From positions 1 to 64,000 of the forward strand of contig CAITYF010000265.1 in assembly GCA_903896545.1 (NCBI GenBank): a DNA stretch of 64,000 nucleotides, in the 5' to 3' direction. Made by a program: the position numbers and the translations under genes. The notes under the pieces are model-generated. The model did not search any database. It worked only from the letters and a program-made list of their open reading frames with translations, and had not been told where the DNA came from. Shown here in pieces: positions 54,866 to 63,196 of this stretch; position 1 is the first letter of the stretch, and each line of letters opens with the position of its first letter. This stretch comes from an uncultured Myxococcales bacterium (GTDB lineage: Bacteria > Myxococcota_A > UBA9042).

Positions 54866-56278
54866 CTACGGCTTGGGACGCTGCGGAATGGACGTTTTGC
54901 ACTGACCCAGAAGCGTGTCGAGCGCCTGCACAAGCGGCTGACGCGCGGCTTCCGGCAAGTTAGCCCGCAGCACAATCCCACGCAACGTGTCCTCGAGGTC
55001 AATGGGCCGACAGCGGTTGGGCTCGCGTTCTACGTCGATCTGGTGCCCAATTCGCATGATCGGTCCGAGCATCGCGGCCGAAGGCAGTTTGCCCTGAGCG
55101 GCGGCAAAAAGCGTGCCTGGGCTCATCGGACGCGCGTTGTTCAGGTCCTCCGCGACGGCGATTCCCTGCGGCTTTTGCGCTTGAGCGTACGCGTAGACAA
55201 CCGCCTCCAACGGCGTCAGTTGCGCCAGCGCGAGCGTGGCTGGAGCCGATTCGCCATGGGCGACGTGCCGGGTGGCAATCGTCTGCCAAGCGATCTCGGC
55301 CGCCTGATCCGGCGTGACCTTGCCGGTCAGGATCGCCGCGTTGATGGCCACGATGCCAAGGTCGCCCGTGGGATCGCGGCGCAAGGCGTCGGCCATCCCT
55401 GTGGTGTCCAAGCGCGCACCGCCCGCCAAACGGAGGATCAGCGGGTCTCGCAGCCAACCCTTGAACACGGGCGCGGTCACGACGAACGGCGTAGACGCTG
55501 ACGGCGGCGTGGCGGCGGGCTGCGACGCTGGAGCCCGTTCCTGATTGGCGACTTCCGGCAGCGGCGGCGGCAACGTGATCGCCACTGCGAGATCCGCCAA
55601 CTCCCGACCCGCGCAGGCCGCACCGAGCAAACGCGCGAGCGCATCCACCCGTTCCGCTGCAGCCAGACGCAGGCTCTCCGTACCCCCATCGCGCACCGCG
55701 CGGGACAACTTCACGGCGTGCAGACACGCGTTGCGCGGCTCCGAATCCGCCGCCGCCGCGACGAGTTCATGTGCGACGCGAATGGCCTGAACGCCCGGTG
55801 CCTCTTGGGCTGCGCGCTCCAGAAGCTGCAGGGCCCCGGCGTCGCTCACTTTTCCCGACCGTCGTGCCAGCTTTCGCGTGTCGCTCCCCGCCGCCAACGC
55901 GCGAAGCCAACCCAGGACGAACGCCTGCCGCGCGTCCAACTGCCCCACGTCAATGTCGCGCGACCGCAGCGCGCCCGACGGACCAATCGCCAGTCGCGCC
56001 AGTAAACCTTGCGCCACGAAGGAGTCGACCGCGTGCCGCGCCACGCCGTCCGCGCCCACCGCGTCGATGACCGCCCAGGCGCGATCGGTCGGAAAACGCT
56101 TGTCCAAGACTTTTTCGCGGTCAAGGATCGCCAAATAGCCGCGTGATCGCACCGCAACGACCAGCGGGTGCTCCGCATACGCTTCGTGGATGCGCACGCC
56201 GTCGAGCGCAACCGGTTGGGCTTGCGCGAGCACGGGGCTAGCCAGAATGAGCAGGGCAACTGTGAACAGGCGGTGCAT
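54866..56278 (-). CDS. Secreted helical protein of unknown function
   Basis: About 470 residues. A signal peptide (MHRLFTVALLILASPVLAQA) is followed by a mostly helical Ala/Arg/Leu-rich chain with two parts divided by a Pro-rich linker (about 255-280). A Cys appears in each half. No enzyme or repeat family is recognised. I chose ATG 56278 because of GGAGATTCGC before it and the signal peptide that follows; the frame extends to 56314. It is divergent from the ArsA-like operon across 136 bases, with a weak promoter at 56302-56330 (TTGATT, 17 bases, TACCGT). Confidence 0.6.
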   Translation of the reverse strand: MHRLFTVALLILASPVLAQAQPVALDGVRIHEAYAEHPLVVAVRSRGYLAILDREKVLDKRFPTDRAWAVIDAVGADGVARHAVDSFVAQGLLARLAIGPSGALRSRDIDVGQLDARQAFVLGWLRALAAGSDTRKLARRSGKVSDAGALQLLERAAQEAPGVQAIRVAHELVAAAADSEPRNACLHAVKLSRAVRDGGTESLRLAAAERVDALARLLGAACAGRELADLAVAITLPPPLPEVANQERAPASQPAATPPSASTPFVVTAPVFKGWLRDPLILRLAGGARLDTTGMADALRRDPTGDLGIVAINAAILTGKVTPDQAAEIAWQTIATRHVAHGESAPATLALAQLTPLEAVVYAYAQAQKPQGIAVAEDLNNARPMSPGTLFAAAQGKLPSAAMLGPIMRIGHQIDVEREPNRCRPIDLEDTLRGIVLRANLPEAARQPLVQALDTLLGQCKTSIPQRPKP

Positions 56279-56301
56279 GCGAATCTCCGGAATCGGTCCA
56301 C

Positions 56302-56330
56302 ACGGTAAACGCATGAGCCGCTGGAATCAA
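56302..56330 (-). promoter_or_regulatory. Possible promoter of the secreted helical protein
   Basis: TTGATT (56325-56330) and TACCGT (56302-56307) have a 17-base spacer, about 24 bases before the ATG at 56278. Confidence 0.4.
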
Positions 56331-56414
56331 TCAGTCCTGTGTCGGGCGTATTGCGTTTGCGTGCTCTTGCGGCGACGATCGGCGCGCCCGTTGCGGGCAT
56401 GGCGAGAGACCTGA

Positions 56415-57404
56415 GTGCGCAGCAGCATGTTCCAACGGCGGTTTGTCATCGTGTCCGGCAAGGGCGGCGTTGGCCGTTCCACCATCGCGGCGTCGCTTGG
56501 CTTGGCCGCCGCACGCTACGGCATGCGGACCTGCGTGGTGCAGTTGAACACACGTGATGAGCTCGGCCGCATTTTCGGCGTGGACGCCAGCGGGTACGAG
56601 CCGGTGCAGCTGGTTCCGAATCTGCCGCTGTTTGGCTGCGACCTGCGGCCAGCGGACGCGTTGCGCGAATACGGCCAGATGAAGCTGCACTTTCGCACGC
56701 TGCACAAATTGGTGTTTGAAAACGACGTGATGCAACGGCTTTTGCGCATGATTCCGGGGATGAACGAACTCGTGCTGCTGGGCAAAGCCTGGCACATGGA
56801 GGCTCAGGAACACGGGAGTGACGGCAAACCGGCGTGGGATCTGATCGTCATCGATGCACCCGCGACCGGCCACGGTGTCTCGCTGTTGCGGCTGCCACAG
56901 ACGATTCTTGCCGCCGTGCCGGTAGGGCCGATGGCCGACGACGCGCGGCAGATGCAGGCGCTTCTGGAAGATCCGGTGCGGACTGCGCTGCACGTGGTGA
57001 CGTTGCCGCAAGAGTTGCCCGCGACGGAAGCGCTCGAGTTGGCGGAAGAAGCCCGGCAAAAGCTCGGCATGCCGACGGGCAACTTGTTCGTGAACATGGT
57101 GCTGCCGCCGCTGGTGGAAGAGCGGCAACTGCGGGCGCTGCAACGCGCCGAGCCGGAAACGCCGCTGATGACGGACACGATCGCGGCGATCAGCGCGCAC
57201 GCTCGGTGGCACGAGGCGCAGCAGTTGCAGGTGCGACGGCTGCAGAAGGCCTCGACGTTGCCGGTGATCGAGCTTCCACATTTGTTTTGCACAATCGGAC
57301 GCGCGCAAATCGAGACCTTGGCCGACGCACTCGTCGCGGGCATGGAATCGTCAGAAAGCCGCCACGCGCCCGTCTCCAACGGCTCGCACGGAGCCTCGCG
57401 ATGA
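56415..57404 (+). CDS. ArsA/Get3-like ATPase with an altered P-loop
   Basis: About 329 residues of the deviant-Walker ArsA/Get3/MinD group. The P-loop is GKGGVGRST (residues 15-23): the signature first Lys is kept, but the canonical Lys before Ser/Thr is Arg21. A switch II-like DAPATGHGVSLL and a following AALLEDP region are present. Family members move arsenite or tail-anchored proteins, but the metal-site cysteines of ArsA are not evident. The start is GTG at 56415 with GAGAGACC upstream; ATG 56427 is an alternative. Its stop overlaps the next gene's ATG (ATGA). It is the first of four coupled genes. Confidence 0.85.
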   Translation: MRSSMFQRRFVIVSGKGGVGRSTIAASLGLAAARYGMRTCVVQLNTRDELGRIFGVDASGYEPVQLVPNLPLFGCDLRPADALREYGQMKLHFRTLHKLVFENDVMQRLLRMIPGMNELVLLGKAWHMEAQEHGSDGKPAWDLIVIDAPATGHGVSLLRLPQTILAAVPVGPMADDARQMQALLEDPVRTALHVVTLPQELPATEALELAEEARQKLGMPTGNLFVNMVLPPLVEERQLRALQRAEPETPLMTDTIAAISAHARWHEAQQLQVRRLQKASTLPVIELPHLFCTIGRAQIETLADALVAGMESSESRHAPVSNGSHGASR

Positions 57405-58888
57405 AGTGGTGGCTGTTGTGCGCGCTTCTGACGCTGACATACGCCGCTCAGGCGGCCGAACCGCGTGCGGCGGGCAAAGGACACGCGATGCAACTGCACA
57501 AACCAGTCGACCTTCACACTGCGGAAGTGGCGGCAAAAGCCCGCGAGGCGGCGTTTCCCGAAGGCGCGGTGAGGCCCAAGCTTCTGGGTGTACTGCCTTT
57601 TGGTGCGGGCGTTGTCGAACAGTGGCAGCTGCCCAATGGGCTGCAAGTCGTGCTCGCGGTGGACGCCCAAGTGCCAGTCGTTGCCGTCCAATCGTGGCTG
57701 GGCGTGGGATCGGCCGATGAGATCGCCGGCAAGACGGGGCTCGCGCACCTGTTTGAGCACCTCATGTTCAAGTCGACCAAGGAGCGGCCCGCGGGCACGC
57801 TGGATCGCGTGCTGGAGCAAATGGGCGGGTCGGCCAACGCCGCGACGTCGTTGGATTACACGTTTTTTCAGGAAACCGTGCCGAGCACGCACGTCGCCAC
57901 TGTGCTCAACATGGAGGCAGATCGACTGGTCAATCTCGACCTCACGGCGGCGGCGTTTCGAAGCGAATTGAGCGTCGTGCGCAATGAACGGCGCGAGGTC
58001 GTGGACAACGATCCCGACGGTCAGATCGAAGAGACGATGAGCGAACTGGCGTGGGGTAAGCACCCATACGGCCATCCGGTCATCGGCACGGAAAAAGATC
58101 TGGCGGCGTTGACGGTCGCGGACGCGCGGCAGTTCTATCAAACCTACTACGCGGCAGGAAAAACAGTGCTGGTGCTGGTGGGCGGCTTTGACCCCGGTGC
58201 GCTCTTGCAGGAAGTCGCTCAGCACTACGGCGCACTGCCGCAGGGGTCGGTGCCGACCCGACCGAGCGCGGTGTTGCCAACGGGTTCAGCGCAGCGGGCG
58301 CTGGCGATCGACGCGGGTGCCGAGCGGCTGGCGGTGGCTTGGCGGCTGCCGCCGGGTGACCACGCCGACATGGCGGCGCTGGATGTGCTGACCGAGATTC
58401 TGGCCAACGGCGACTCGACGCGGCTCGCGCACGCGCTGCTCTACGAGCAACCTCTGGCGTCGCACGCGTCGGCCGACCTGAACGACGCGCGGCTGGGCAG
58501 CCTCCTGCAAATCCACGCGACGCTGTTGCCGGGCAAGCAAGCCAAAGAAGCGCTGGCACGGGTCGACGCAGCGGTGAAGGCGCTTGTTGGGCCACAGCCT
58601 GTGACGGCGGGCGAACTGACAGCGGCGAAGAACCGCCTGAAGATGGCGCATTTCAGCGCGCTGACGAGCGTTGATGGTCGCGCAGAGCAGCTGGGCCACT
58701 TTCTGGTCGGCTATGGCTCGCTCCAGCCACTCTTGCGGTTTAGTGCGGACGTGGAAGCGGTCATGCTCGCCGACGTGCAGCGTGTGGCGCAGAAATACCT
58801 GGTCGCGGATCAGCGCATCGTTGTGCTGGGTGAGATGCCGCCGCCCAAAGTGGCCCGCAAACGGGCTACAGCGGCGACCAAAGGATGA
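57401..58888 (+). CDS. M16-family zinc peptidase (active subunit)
   Basis: About 495 residues. A signal peptide (about 1-19) places it in the periplasm. The inverted zinc motif HLFEH has His116, Glu119 and His120. The third ligand is the Glu of NERREVV about 75 residues on. GTEKDLAALT and GKTVLVLVGGF follow as usual for M16 core domains, and the second M16 lobe ends near residue 490. M16 enzymes of this size work as a dimer with an inactive partner, here probably the next gene. ATG 57401 overlaps the upstream stop by 4 bases. Substrate unknown. Confidence 0.93.
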   Translation: MKWWLLCALLTLTYAAQAAEPRAAGKGHAMQLHKPVDLHTAEVAAKAREAAFPEGAVRPKLLGVLPFGAGVVEQWQLPNGLQVVLAVDAQVPVVAVQSWLGVGSADEIAGKTGLAHLFEHLMFKSTKERPAGTLDRVLEQMGGSANAATSLDYTFFQETVPSTHVATVLNMEADRLVNLDLTAAAFRSELSVVRNERREVVDNDPDGQIEETMSELAWGKHPYGHPVIGTEKDLAALTVADARQFYQTYYAAGKTVLVLVGGFDPGALLQEVAQHYGALPQGSVPTRPSAVLPTGSAQRALAIDAGAERLAVAWRLPPGDHADMAALDVLTEILANGDSTRLAHALLYEQPLASHASADLNDARLGSLLQIHATLLPGKQAKEALARVDAAVKALVGPQPVTAGELTAAKNRLKMAHFSALTSVDGRAEQLGHFLVGYGSLQPLLRFSADVEAVMLADVQRVAQKYLVADQRIVVLGEMPPPKVARKRATAATKG

Positions 58889-60426
58889 ACCGGATGGCGC
58901 GTCACATCGTGCAGATTCTCTGCATCGCGCTGCTGACCGGTCTCGCGTTGCCCAACGCGCTGGCCAAACCCAAGCGAGGCGTTATGCCCCCAGTGCTCGT
59001 CGTCGAGCGGCCGTGGCCGCCGGTTGTGCAGATTCGCGTCCTGTTGAACACGGGTTCGCTGGCCGACCCGCAAGGGCAAGAAGGACTGGCGCTGCTCACG
59101 TGGGATACGGCGCTGCGCGGCGCCGGTTCGCGGGATCGCGCACAGATGGCACAGGCGCTGGATGCGCTCGGCGCGCACCTGGATGTGCAGGTCGACAAGC
59201 TCGGCGTTTCGCTCGTCGGTGAAGTGCTGCTGGAACATCTGGATACCTTCCTGGATCTTCTTTCCGACACGCTGTTGCAGCCGAAGCTGACGGACGCAGA
59301 CATCGAACAGGTCCGCGCGCAACTGCTAGCCGACGTGACCCACCTGCGCGACGACGACTCGGCGCTGGCACACGACGCGATTGGTCGGTACCTGTACCGC
59401 GGGCAGACACTGGGACGGCCAACGGGCGGCACCGAGACGACGCTGCGGGGGCTCACGGCCGACGCCGTGCGGCAATTTCACAAGCACTGCGTCGTCGCGG
59501 GCAACGTGCGCGTCGGCTTCGCGGGACCGGTGGACGAGACGACTGCGAAGGCGCTCGTTGAGAAGCACATCGACCTGCCCACAGGCACGCCGCCCAAGGT
59601 GACGCTGCCCCATGGCGTCCGCGACGGTCGGCGCCTGCTGTTGCTGGACAAGCCGCGGCACACGCAATCGGAAGTCGTCATCGCGTGGCCGACGGTAGCC
59701 GCGCACCACAAGGACATGACCGCGATCGGCATCGCCAACGCGATCCTGGGCGGCACGTTCACGTCGCGGCTGAATCGCGAAATCCGCGAGCTGCGCGGCT
59801 GGTCGTACAACACGTGGTCGGCGCTGTCCTCGGGACCCCAGCTGACGACCTGGGCGCTGGGCTTCACGCCCGAAACGAACGACACAACGCCGGCGCTGGA
59901 ATTGGCGGTGAAGATTCTGGAGGAGATGGCCCAGCAAGGGCTGACCCCGCAGGAGCTGCGTTTTGCCAAGGACTACCTGAAAGGCATGCACCTGGCGAGC
60001 CTGGAGACGGCCGAACGCGAACTGGGCATGCGGATGCGCGCACAGCAGCTGGGGATGTCGGCGGACGCGATCGACAACTACGCGGCGCATGTGGAAGCGG
60101 TGGACTACAAGACCATCCAGCGGGTGCTGCACGAGCACATCAAGCCCGAACACCTGACGGCGGTCGTCGTTGGCCAAGGGCGCGTGCTGGAGCAGAAGCT
60201 GCGCGAGTCGGCGGCGCAGTTTGAGGTGGAGTTGCTGCCGCAGGATGGGCGGCCAGAACACACGAGTGTGCGCGGCAAGACCGTCGGCACACGACCCGTG
60301 CAAGTGGAAGAAGCGCCGCCGCCCAAGGTGGACGACGACCCGGCGGATTCGGCCGAAGAGGACGAACCCGGCGAAGGCGATGAACCCGAAGACGGCGACG
60401 ACAGCGCGCCAGAAGGAGCGCCATGA
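58885..60426 (+). CDS. M16-like protein lacking the zinc site (partner subunit)
   Basis: A 513-residue exported paralogue (signal peptide about 1-27) of the preceding gene. The position of HxxEH reads LALLTWDTAL, so it cannot bind zinc. It keeps the C-terminal substrate-binding pair (RLNREIRELRGWSYN), typical of the regulatory partner in two-gene M16 pairs. After residue 460 the chain is disordered and acidic, with repeated Asp, Glu and Pro. It overlaps its neighbours by 4 bases at each end. It is not an independent protease. Confidence 0.9.
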   Translation: MNRMARHIVQILCIALLTGLALPNALAKPKRGVMPPVLVVERPWPPVVQIRVLLNTGSLADPQGQEGLALLTWDTALRGAGSRDRAQMAQALDALGAHLDVQVDKLGVSLVGEVLLEHLDTFLDLLSDTLLQPKLTDADIEQVRAQLLADVTHLRDDDSALAHDAIGRYLYRGQTLGRPTGGTETTLRGLTADAVRQFHKHCVVAGNVRVGFAGPVDETTAKALVEKHIDLPTGTPPKVTLPHGVRDGRRLLLLDKPRHTQSEVVIAWPTVAAHHKDMTAIGIANAILGGTFTSRLNREIRELRGWSYNTWSALSSGPQLTTWALGFTPETNDTTPALELAVKILEEMAQQGLTPQELRFAKDYLKGMHLASLETAERELGMRMRAQQLGMSADAIDNYAAHVEAVDYKTIQRVLHEHIKPEHLTAVVVGQGRVLEQKLRESAAQFEVELLPQDGRPEHTSVRGKTVGTRPVQVEEAPPPKVDDDPADSAEEDEPGEGDEPEDGDDSAPEGAP

Positions 60427-60977
60427 GCGCAAACTGGACACTCCAAGACGCAGACGCATTTGCGGCGCGGGCCCACACGGGCCAAAAGCGCAACACGGGC
60501 GACGACACCGCGCCAGAAGTACCCTACATCGTTCACCCGCGCGCGGTGCGCGACATTTTGGCGCTGGAGCACCCGAACCCGGCCGTGCGCGAGCCATGGA
60601 TTCTAGCCGCGGCGCTGCTGCACGACGTTCTGGAGGATTGTGACATCCACCCGGACGAGATGTCCGCAGCTTTTGGTTCAAGCGTGTCGGCGGCCGTACG
60701 CGCGTTGTCCAAGGAAATGAAGGTCGTCGCCGACGCGACCAAGACGGATGACCAGTACTGGAGCGTGCTGCGCAACTCGCCGCTCGCCATTCGGCAAATC
60801 AAGGCGGCGGATCGCATCGACAACCTGCGGTCCTGCCTGAAGTGGCCGCGTCCAAAGCTGGTCCAGAAGTACTTGGTGGAGACGCCCGTGAAGGTGCTGC
60901 CGCTGGTCGTGGAAGACGCGTGGCTGTACGCGACGTTGGCGGAGTTGCTGGCGGAGTTGCGGCGGACGTATCCGTAA
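60423..60977 (+). CDS. Small alarmone-hydrolase-like HD protein
   Basis: A 184-residue HD-fold protein related to the hydrolase domain of RelA/SpoT and to MESH1. Visible residues: HTGQKRN, His38 in YIVHPR, the HD pair His67-Asp68 in LLHDVLED, and ADRIDN with Asp130. These are the manganese-binding and ppGpp-pocket motifs. No synthetase, TGS or ACT domain is attached. It would be cytosolic. Family members remove the 3' pyrophosphate of ppGpp, or act on NADPH in animals. It is the last gene of the ATGA-coupled operon, and its stop faces serS across 6 bases. Why it travels with exported M16 peptidases is unclear. Confidence 0.8.
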   Translation: MSANWTLQDADAFAARAHTGQKRNTGDDTAPEVPYIVHPRAVRDILALEHPNPAVREPWILAAALLHDVLEDCDIHPDEMSAAFGSSVSAAVRALSKEMKVVADATKTDDQYWSVLRNSPLAIRQIKAADRIDNLRSCLKWPRPKLVQKYLVETPVKVLPLVVEDAWLYATLAELLAELRRTYP

Positions 60978-60983
60978 GCACAG

Positions 60984-62261
60984 CTACTTGGGCGTAATCT
61001 GCGTAAATGGCAGGTACGGCAGCAGCGCGGCGGGCATCGAGACCGAGCCATCGGCGTTCTGGTGGTTCTCCAAAATCGCGATCAGCCCGCGGGACAGCGC
61101 GATCGCGGTGCCGTTCAGCGTGTGGACCGGCCGCGCCTTGGCTTGTTCGGTCGGGTAGTGGCGAATGCCCAGACGCCGCGCCTGAAAATCCGTGCAATTG
61201 CTGGTCGACGTCACTTCGCCGTACAGTCCGCGACCAGGCATCCACGCTTCAATGTCGAACTTGCGGTACGCCGGCGCGCCCAGATCGCCCGACGCGATGT
61301 CGAGCACGCGGTACGGGATCTCCAGCGCCTGAAACAGCTCTTCCTCGATCGCCAGCAGCTCCGCGTGGTGCTGGTTGGAGACGTCCGTGTCGCCGTCGCA
61401 GAAGATGAACATCTCCACTTTGGTGAACTGGTGCACGCGATACAGCCCGCGCGACTCGCGCCCGCCCGCGCCGGCTTCGGTCCGGAAACAGTGCGAAATA
61501 CCCGCGATGCGCAGCGGCAACTCGTGCGGGCTGAAGATGCGGTCCTGGAACATGCCGCCGATCGTGATCTCCGCCGTGCCGACCAAGCACAGGTCGTGAC
61601 CCGCGATGGAGTACACCTGCGTTTCCTCGCCGCGCGGGTTGAACCCGATCCCTTCCAGGATCGACGGACGCGCCAAATCCGGCGTGATCACGGGCGAAAA
61701 ACCGTGCTTCATCAGGCGATCCACGGCAAAACGCTGCAGCGCCAGATCCAGCAGCACGAGTTCGTTCTTCAGGAAGTAGAACTTCTGCCCGGCCACTTTC
61801 GCGCCCGCCTCAAAATCGACGAGATCCAGCTTTTCAGACAGCTCGACGTGATCCAGCGGCGTGAAGTCAAACGTGCGCGGCGTGCCCCACGTGCGCAGCA
61901 CCTTGTGATCGTCGTCCGTGTTGCCGATCGGCACGTCCGGATGCGTCAAGTTCGGCAGCGTGCGCAGTGCGGCGTCGAGCTCCACCTGGAGCACTTCCGT
62001 CTCTTTCTCCAGCTCCGCGACGCGGGTCTTCAAAGCGCGACCGTGCTCGATGCGGCGCTGCCGTTCTTCCGGCTCCATCTTGCCCTGCATCGCCTTGGCC
62101 GACGCGTTGCCCTCCGCGCGCGTTGTTTCCAGTTCGTTCAGCGCTGTGTTGCGCCGTTTGTACAGCGCGACCGCAGCGGCGACGTCCGCTCTGGCGTTGC
62201 GATTGACGACGTTTTGCGCCACCGCTTCTTCGTTGTTGACGACGTACCGGATATCCAACAT
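60984..62261 (-). CDS. serS: Seryl-tRNA synthetase
   Basis: About 425 residues of a class II synthetase that charges tRNA-Ser (and tRNA-Sec). The N-terminal coiled-coil arm covers about residues 30-105. Motif 2 is FRTEAGAGGRESRGLYRVHQF and motif 3 ends GLIAILENHQ. EVTSTSNCTDFQARR and NGTAIALSR line the serine site. ATG 62261 is preceded by TTGGAGCGAGTC; the longer frame to 62417 is unsupported. It lies 35 bases after an unrelated anchored protein, probably in one transcript. Confidence 0.98.
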   Translation of the reverse strand: MLDIRYVVNNEEAVAQNVVNRNARADVAAAVALYKRRNTALNELETTRAEGNASAKAMQGKMEPEERQRRIEHGRALKTRVAELEKETEVLQVELDAALRTLPNLTHPDVPIGNTDDDHKVLRTWGTPRTFDFTPLDHVELSEKLDLVDFEAGAKVAGQKFYFLKNELVLLDLALQRFAVDRLMKHGFSPVITPDLARPSILEGIGFNPRGEETQVYSIAGHDLCLVGTAEITIGGMFQDRIFSPHELPLRIAGISHCFRTEAGAGGRESRGLYRVHQFTKVEMFIFCDGDTDVSNQHHAELLAIEEELFQALEIPYRVLDIASGDLGAPAYRKFDIEAWMPGRGLYGEVTSTSNCTDFQARRLGIRHYPTEQAKARPVHTLNGTAIALSRGLIAILENHQNADGSVSMPAALLPYLPFTQITPK

Positions 62262-62296
62262 GACTCGCTCCAAGAGGCCTGCAAAGGGCGCGCAGT

Positions 62297-63088
62297 CTAG
62301 CGCGGACCGAGCGCTACGAACAGCCAGCCAGCCAAATCGGCCTGCGCCTTGGCATCTTCGAGCGCGTGTTCGGCGGCGATTGGCCACACGCGAGCGTTGT
62401 GCAGCTGCCCGACCCACGTCGGTGTCGGTTCGCCCGCCAGCGGCAAACCCAAAAGAGTGAACCGATCGACGATGTCGGCCGACAGCGGCTCATCGGGCTG
62501 TTGGTCCGGCGCGATCACCGCCAAAGACATCGGCCGCGGCCGCGAAGCCACACGCCAGATCGCATCCGCCGCCTCGTGCGCACCGACAAGCGCCAGACGG
62601 GCGGTCGGCGCGCGGACGTCGAGCCACGCCAGCGCCACGCTCCAACGCGCCACGGCACGTAGCCGCCGCGCAGAGGCGTCTGCGTGGCGAGGCTGCACAT
62701 CGTCGAGCCACAGCACGTGCGCCGGACGCTGCGCCAGTAGCGCCTGAATGGACAGCAACCACGGTCGAAGATCCGATCCCGCGCCGGCGTCGAGCACCAC
62801 GATCGGCGCATCGGGCTTCGTCGCCGCATACCAGCGCGCCCGCAGCGGGTTACCGTCGGCCATCGGCAGCGCCAGAACCTCCGGGGGCGGCAGGATAGCC
62901 GGCGGATGCGGCGCTGGTTCGGGAGGCGGCGCGGGCGGGGCGATCAACACGGGCGACTGTGCGGTTGGCGGAGGCACGCGTGACGCTTGGCGATTCGCCT
63001 CAGGCTGCGGCGGCAGCAGGAGCCACAGAAGCAACCCCACACAGGCAAGCGCCACAACCAGCAGGAGCAAACGCGACCGCGACATCAT
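62297..63088 (-). CDS. Anchored protein with a possible degenerate alpha/beta-hydrolase fold
   Basis: About 263 residues. One membrane helix (about 5-25) is followed by a Pro-rich linker (about 30-68) and a globular domain. That domain has strands such as APIVVLDAGAG and HVLWLDDVQP, an Ala/Arg-rich helix and LALVGAHEAAD. The last would be the nucleophile elbow of an alpha/beta hydrolase, but His replaces Ser and no catalytic triad is clear. A later LLGLPLAGEPTPTWVGQ and ALEDAKAQADLAGWL resemble the His loop and the last helix. It is probably a non-enzymatic member, if the fold is right. No strong ribosome site precedes the ATG. It is upstream of serS. Confidence 0.5.
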   Translation of the reverse strand: MMSRSRLLLLVVALACVGLLLWLLLPPQPEANRQASRVPPPTAQSPVLIAPPAPPPEPAPHPPAILPPPEVLALPMADGNPLRARWYAATKPDAPIVVLDAGAGSDLRPWLLSIQALLAQRPAHVLWLDDVQPRHADASARRLRAVARWSVALAWLDVRAPTARLALVGAHEAADAIWRVASRPRPMSLAVIAPDQQPDEPLSADIVDRFTLLGLPLAGEPTPTWVGQLHNARVWPIAAEHALEDAKAQADLAGWLFVALGPR

Positions 63089-63122
63089 CGAACCCAGATC
63101 AGCCGTAGAGGGCCGCCGACCG

Positions 63123-63151
63123 CTTGTAACCCCCGTGCGCAGGACTCGCAA
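63123..63151 (-). promoter_or_regulatory. Putative promoter of the anchored protein and serS
   Basis: TTGCGA (63146-63151) and TACAAG (63123-63128) have a 17-base spacer on the minus strand, about 35 bases before the ATG at 63088. Confidence 0.4.
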
Positions 63152-63174
63152 GCCGACGCAGCTTCGGATATTCT
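63146..63174 (+). promoter_or_regulatory. Putative divergent promoter of the terminal lipoprotein
   Basis: TATTCT at 63169-63174 lies 17 bases after TCGCAA (63146-63151), the same six bases used as the minus-strand -35 box. The -10 match is good and the -35 match weak. Confidence 0.35.
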
Positions 63175-63196
63175 GATCAGGAGGGGGCGGAACGCG

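Noticed and set aside
56415-57404. Arsenite resistance locus
   Set aside because: The ATPase is ArsA-like, but no arsB, arsC, arsR or arsD is nearby, the metal cysteines are missing and the P-loop is altered.
62297-63088. Active alpha/beta hydrolase
   Set aside because: The expected nucleophile position holds His in GAHEA rather than Ser, Cys or Asp, and no complete catalytic triad is visible.
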